Shown: positions 5,222 to 6,898 of the stretch, piece by piece
Layout: the number at the start of each line of letters is the position of its first letter
Position numbering within the stretch: the first letter of the stretch is position 1
NCBI GenBank assembly: GCA_905214435.1
Contig: CAJMMA010000071.1
Span: forward strand, 1 to 6,898
Length of the DNA: 6,898 nucleotides
Source: an uncultured bacterium
Lineage (GTDB): Bacteria; Actinomycetota; Coriobacteriia; Coriobacteriales; Coriobacteriaceae
Reading direction: 5' to 3'
Notes under the pieces: generated by a model
Told to the model about the DNA's origin: nothing
Database searches by the model: none
Seen by the model: only the letters and a program-made list of their open reading frames with translations
Position numbers and translations under genes: made by a program

Positions 5222-5821
5222 TTGGGTCGTGGTGCGGATATGACGCCGTCTTTGCGTTGGCGGTTGGGTGTTGCTGGTGGGATGGCGCTTGCCGTGCTGC
5301 TTGTTGACCAGCTGACCAAGCTTGCGGTTCGTGCCGTGGGCGATGCTCTGCACATGACCGTTATCCCCGGTGTGATTGACTTTCTGTTTGTCCGCAATAT
5401 CGGAGCTGCCTTTAGCATGGGCGAGGGCCATGGTGTAGCGTTTGCCGTGCTGGCACTTGTCGTCATCGTTGCCATCGCGGTGTACCTGGTTCGTGCGCCT
5501 CAGCTCGCTCGTCTGGAGGTCGTTGGTATGGCGATGGTCGCGGGCGGTGCCATCGGCAACGCGATCGATCGCCTTGTCTTTGGCTTCGTGACTGATTTTA
5601 TCGCCACCACCTTCATCGACTTTCCCGTCTTTAACGTCGCCGATATCGGCATTACGGTCGGTGTCGTGCTGGCGCTCATCGGTTATATGTTCTTAAGTCC
5701 CGCCGCTCGCGAGGTCGATGCGACCGCCGAGCTCAACGCTCGTGACGAGGCCCGCGCCAAACGCAAAGCCAAGCAGCGTGGGGAGCGCGCCCGCAAGATT
5801 CGCGAAAGGAATGAGCGCTAA
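5222..5821 (+). CDS. lspA: Lipoprotein signal peptidase (signal peptidase II)
   Basis: This integral membrane aspartyl protease removes the signal peptide from diacylglyceryl-modified prolipoproteins (family A8). Four membrane segments are visible at about 16-30, 70-90, 98-118 and 140-160. The catalytic aspartates are Asp116 in GGAIGNAIDRL and Asp141 in FNVADIGI. Other family signatures are DQLTK (29-33) and VRNIGAAFSMG (57-67). I choose TTG 5222 (199 aa) because AGGGG at 5211-5215 lies 6 bases upstream. The in-frame ATG at 5240 (193 aa) has no good site. The protein exceeds the usual length of about 160-170 aa through a hydrophilic tail from about 163 to 199, rich in Arg, Lys, Ala and Glu, probably cytosolic and helical. 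Its stop shares a base with the next start (TAATG), indicating coupled translation. Confidence 0.95.
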   Translation: MGRGADMTPSLRWRLGVAGGMALAVLLVDQLTKLAVRAVGDALHMTVIPGVIDFLFVRNIGAAFSMGEGHGVAFAVLALVVIVAIAVYLVRAPQLARLEVVGMAMVAGGAIGNAIDRLVFGFVTDFIATTFIDFPVFNVADIGITVGVVLALIGYMFLSPAAREVDATAELNARDEARAKRKAKQRGERARKIRERNER

Positions 5822-6834
5822 TGGCCGATATCCATATTCTTGTTGCCGACGATGCTACCGGTCAGCGTCTCGACGCCTATCTGGGTGCCAACGACGGCTG
5901 TCCCACACGCTCTGCCTGCGCGCATCTGATTGAGGGCGGCGCCGTTGCCGTCAACGGCGAGACCTGCCTGTCCAAAAAGTACGCCGTGCGAGCCGGCGAC
6001 CGTATTTCGGTCGATTTGCCTGAGCCGCACGACCCGACCGACGTGATTCCCGAGGCCATTCCCCTCGATATTCGCTACGAGGACGACTACCTTATCGTGC
6101 TCTCCAAGCAGCGCGGCCTGGTGTGCCATCCTGCGCATGGTCATGAGAGCGGTACGCTCGCGAATGCCCTGGTCTATCACTGCGGTATCGACCATCTGGG
6201 CACCGTGCAGGGCGAGGATCGCCCCGGCATCGTGCATCGTCTGGATCGAGACACTTCGGGCCTTATGCTTGCGGCGAAGGACGACGACACCCAGCGCGCG
6301 CTCCAAAATCTTATCCGTACGCGCACGCTCGACCGCCGCTATATTACGCTCGTTCACGGACATATCGCTATGGATGAGGGCACCATTAACACCGGCATTG
6401 CCCGTTCTACGCGTGACCGTGTCAAGATGGCGGTTTCGGACGATCCTTTCGCGCGCCAGGCCATTACGACCTTTAAGGTCCTCGAGCGCTTCGATTCCAC
6501 GCGTTTTGACGACGGCTATACGCTCGTCGAGTGCCACCTGTTTACGGGCCGCACGCATCAGATACGCGTGCATATGCGCCATATCAACCACGCCTGCGTG
6601 GGCGATCCACTCTACGGCAAGTGCGATGCACGCGCCGATCAGGGTCTGACCAGGCAATTCCTTCATTCCTGGCGCGTCGCATTCGACCATCCCGTGACGG
6701 GGGAACGCATTGAGTGCCGCGACGAGCTGCCGTGGGATCTCGCTGCGGTTCTTGACGACCTGGCCCCGCGCTCGCTTGGTCGCACCGCTGCCGGCGACGA
6801 GATCGTTCCTCAGCTCGGTCTGCTCGAAGCCTAG
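5821..6834 (+). CDS. rluD: RluA-family 23S rRNA pseudouridine synthase (RluD-like)
   Basis: This cytosolic enzyme converts uridines in RNA to pseudouridine; RluD itself modifies helix 69 of 23S rRNA. The 337-aa protein starts with an S4-type RNA-binding domain (about 14-66, with QRLDAYL and VNG). The catalytic domain holds the RluA-family motif HRLDRDTSGL at 139-148, with catalytic Asp142. Further conserved segments are RRYITLVHG (172-180), GRTHQIRVHM (243-252) and GDPLYG (261-266). Length matches RluD (326 aa in E. coli). The start ATG overlaps the lspA stop codon by one base. The N-terminal S4 domain and length favour RluD, but RluA-family members (RluA, RluC, RluD) cannot be separated securely by eye, so the exact target uridines are inferred. 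The last 20 or so residues (after LAPRSLG) are poorly conserved in appearance. Confidence 0.9.
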   Translation: MADIHILVADDATGQRLDAYLGANDGCPTRSACAHLIEGGAVAVNGETCLSKKYAVRAGDRISVDLPEPHDPTDVIPEAIPLDIRYEDDYLIVLSKQRGLVCHPAHGHESGTLANALVYHCGIDHLGTVQGEDRPGIVHRLDRDTSGLMLAAKDDDTQRALQNLIRTRTLDRRYITLVHGHIAMDEGTINTGIARSTRDRVKMAVSDDPFARQAITTFKVLERFDSTRFDDGYTLVECHLFTGRTHQIRVHMRHINHACVGDPLYGKCDARADQGLTRQFLHSWRVAFDHPVTGERIECRDELPWDLAAVLDDLAPRSLGRTAAGDEIVPQLGLLEA

Positions 6835-6852
6835 CCAGTATTAGGTGGTTTC

Positions 6853-6879
6853 TTGAACTCGGTAAGCCTGCGGTAAGAT
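6853..6879 (+). promoter_or_regulatory. Possible promoter for a gene beyond the right edge
   Basis: TTGAAC at 6853-6858 is a good -35 match. TAAGAT at 6874-6879 is a -10 candidate with a short 15-base spacer, and GATATA at 6877-6882 gives 18. No terminator hairpin is visible after the pseudouridine synthase stop at 6834, so read-through to the next gene is also possible. Confidence 0.3.
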
Positions 6880-6898
6880 ATACGGTTGTTTACGTAAC

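Noticed and set aside
5818..6690. 290-aa minus-strand open frame opposite the pseudouridine synthase gene
   Set aside because: It is an antisense shadow of a gene with intact catalytic motifs and shows no family signature of its own.

Overview
The window looks like a chromosomal core segment of a high-GC Coriobacteriia-type actinobacterium, most like Collinsella. I infer this from GC/GTC/CTC-rich codon use, a transcription-attenuating T-box in front of ileS, GTG and TTG starts with good Shine-Dalgarno sequences, and the order ileS - lspA - rluD-type pseudouridine synthase. No database search was possible, so the taxon is an inference.

Layout from left to right. Bases 1-119 hold the N-terminal end of a minus-strand gene that runs off the left edge. 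It is visibly more AT-rich than the rest and resembles the peptidase E (S51)/class I glutamine amidotransferase-like family. Bases 120-633 have no convincing gene. They hold an unusually dense set of inverted repeats: a 124-bp element with 13-bp complementary ends enclosing two hairpins, an isolated hairpin, and then three hairpins that each carry a T-tract on the minus strand. Bases 634-1716 (minus) encode a complete iron-containing alcohol dehydrogenase of the glycerol dehydrogenase type. The terminator nearest its stop codon serves it directly.

Bases 1717-2201 are a divergent control region. It contains a plus-strand promoter and a class I T-box riboswitch with specifier codon AUC (Ile), an antiterminator with the UGGU acceptor-binding bulge, and a competing intrinsic terminator. 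The T-box controls ileS (2202-5003, GTG start, 933 aa). A strong hairpin terminator follows ileS. lspA (5222-5821, TTG start) and an RluA-family pseudouridine synthase (5821-6834) then form a pair whose stop and start share one base (TAATG). The last 64 bases carry only a weak promoter-like sequence.

Together the right-hand genes are housekeeping functions: charging of tRNA-Ile, maturation of lipoproteins at the membrane, and modification of 23S rRNA. ileS is tuned to the charging state of tRNA-Ile through the T-box. The left end is the accessory part. Its AT-rich gene, its hairpin cluster and its stacked terminators are the least ordinary features here. I found no CRISPR array, transposase, phage gene, tRNA or rRNA, and no clear new multi-gene system.
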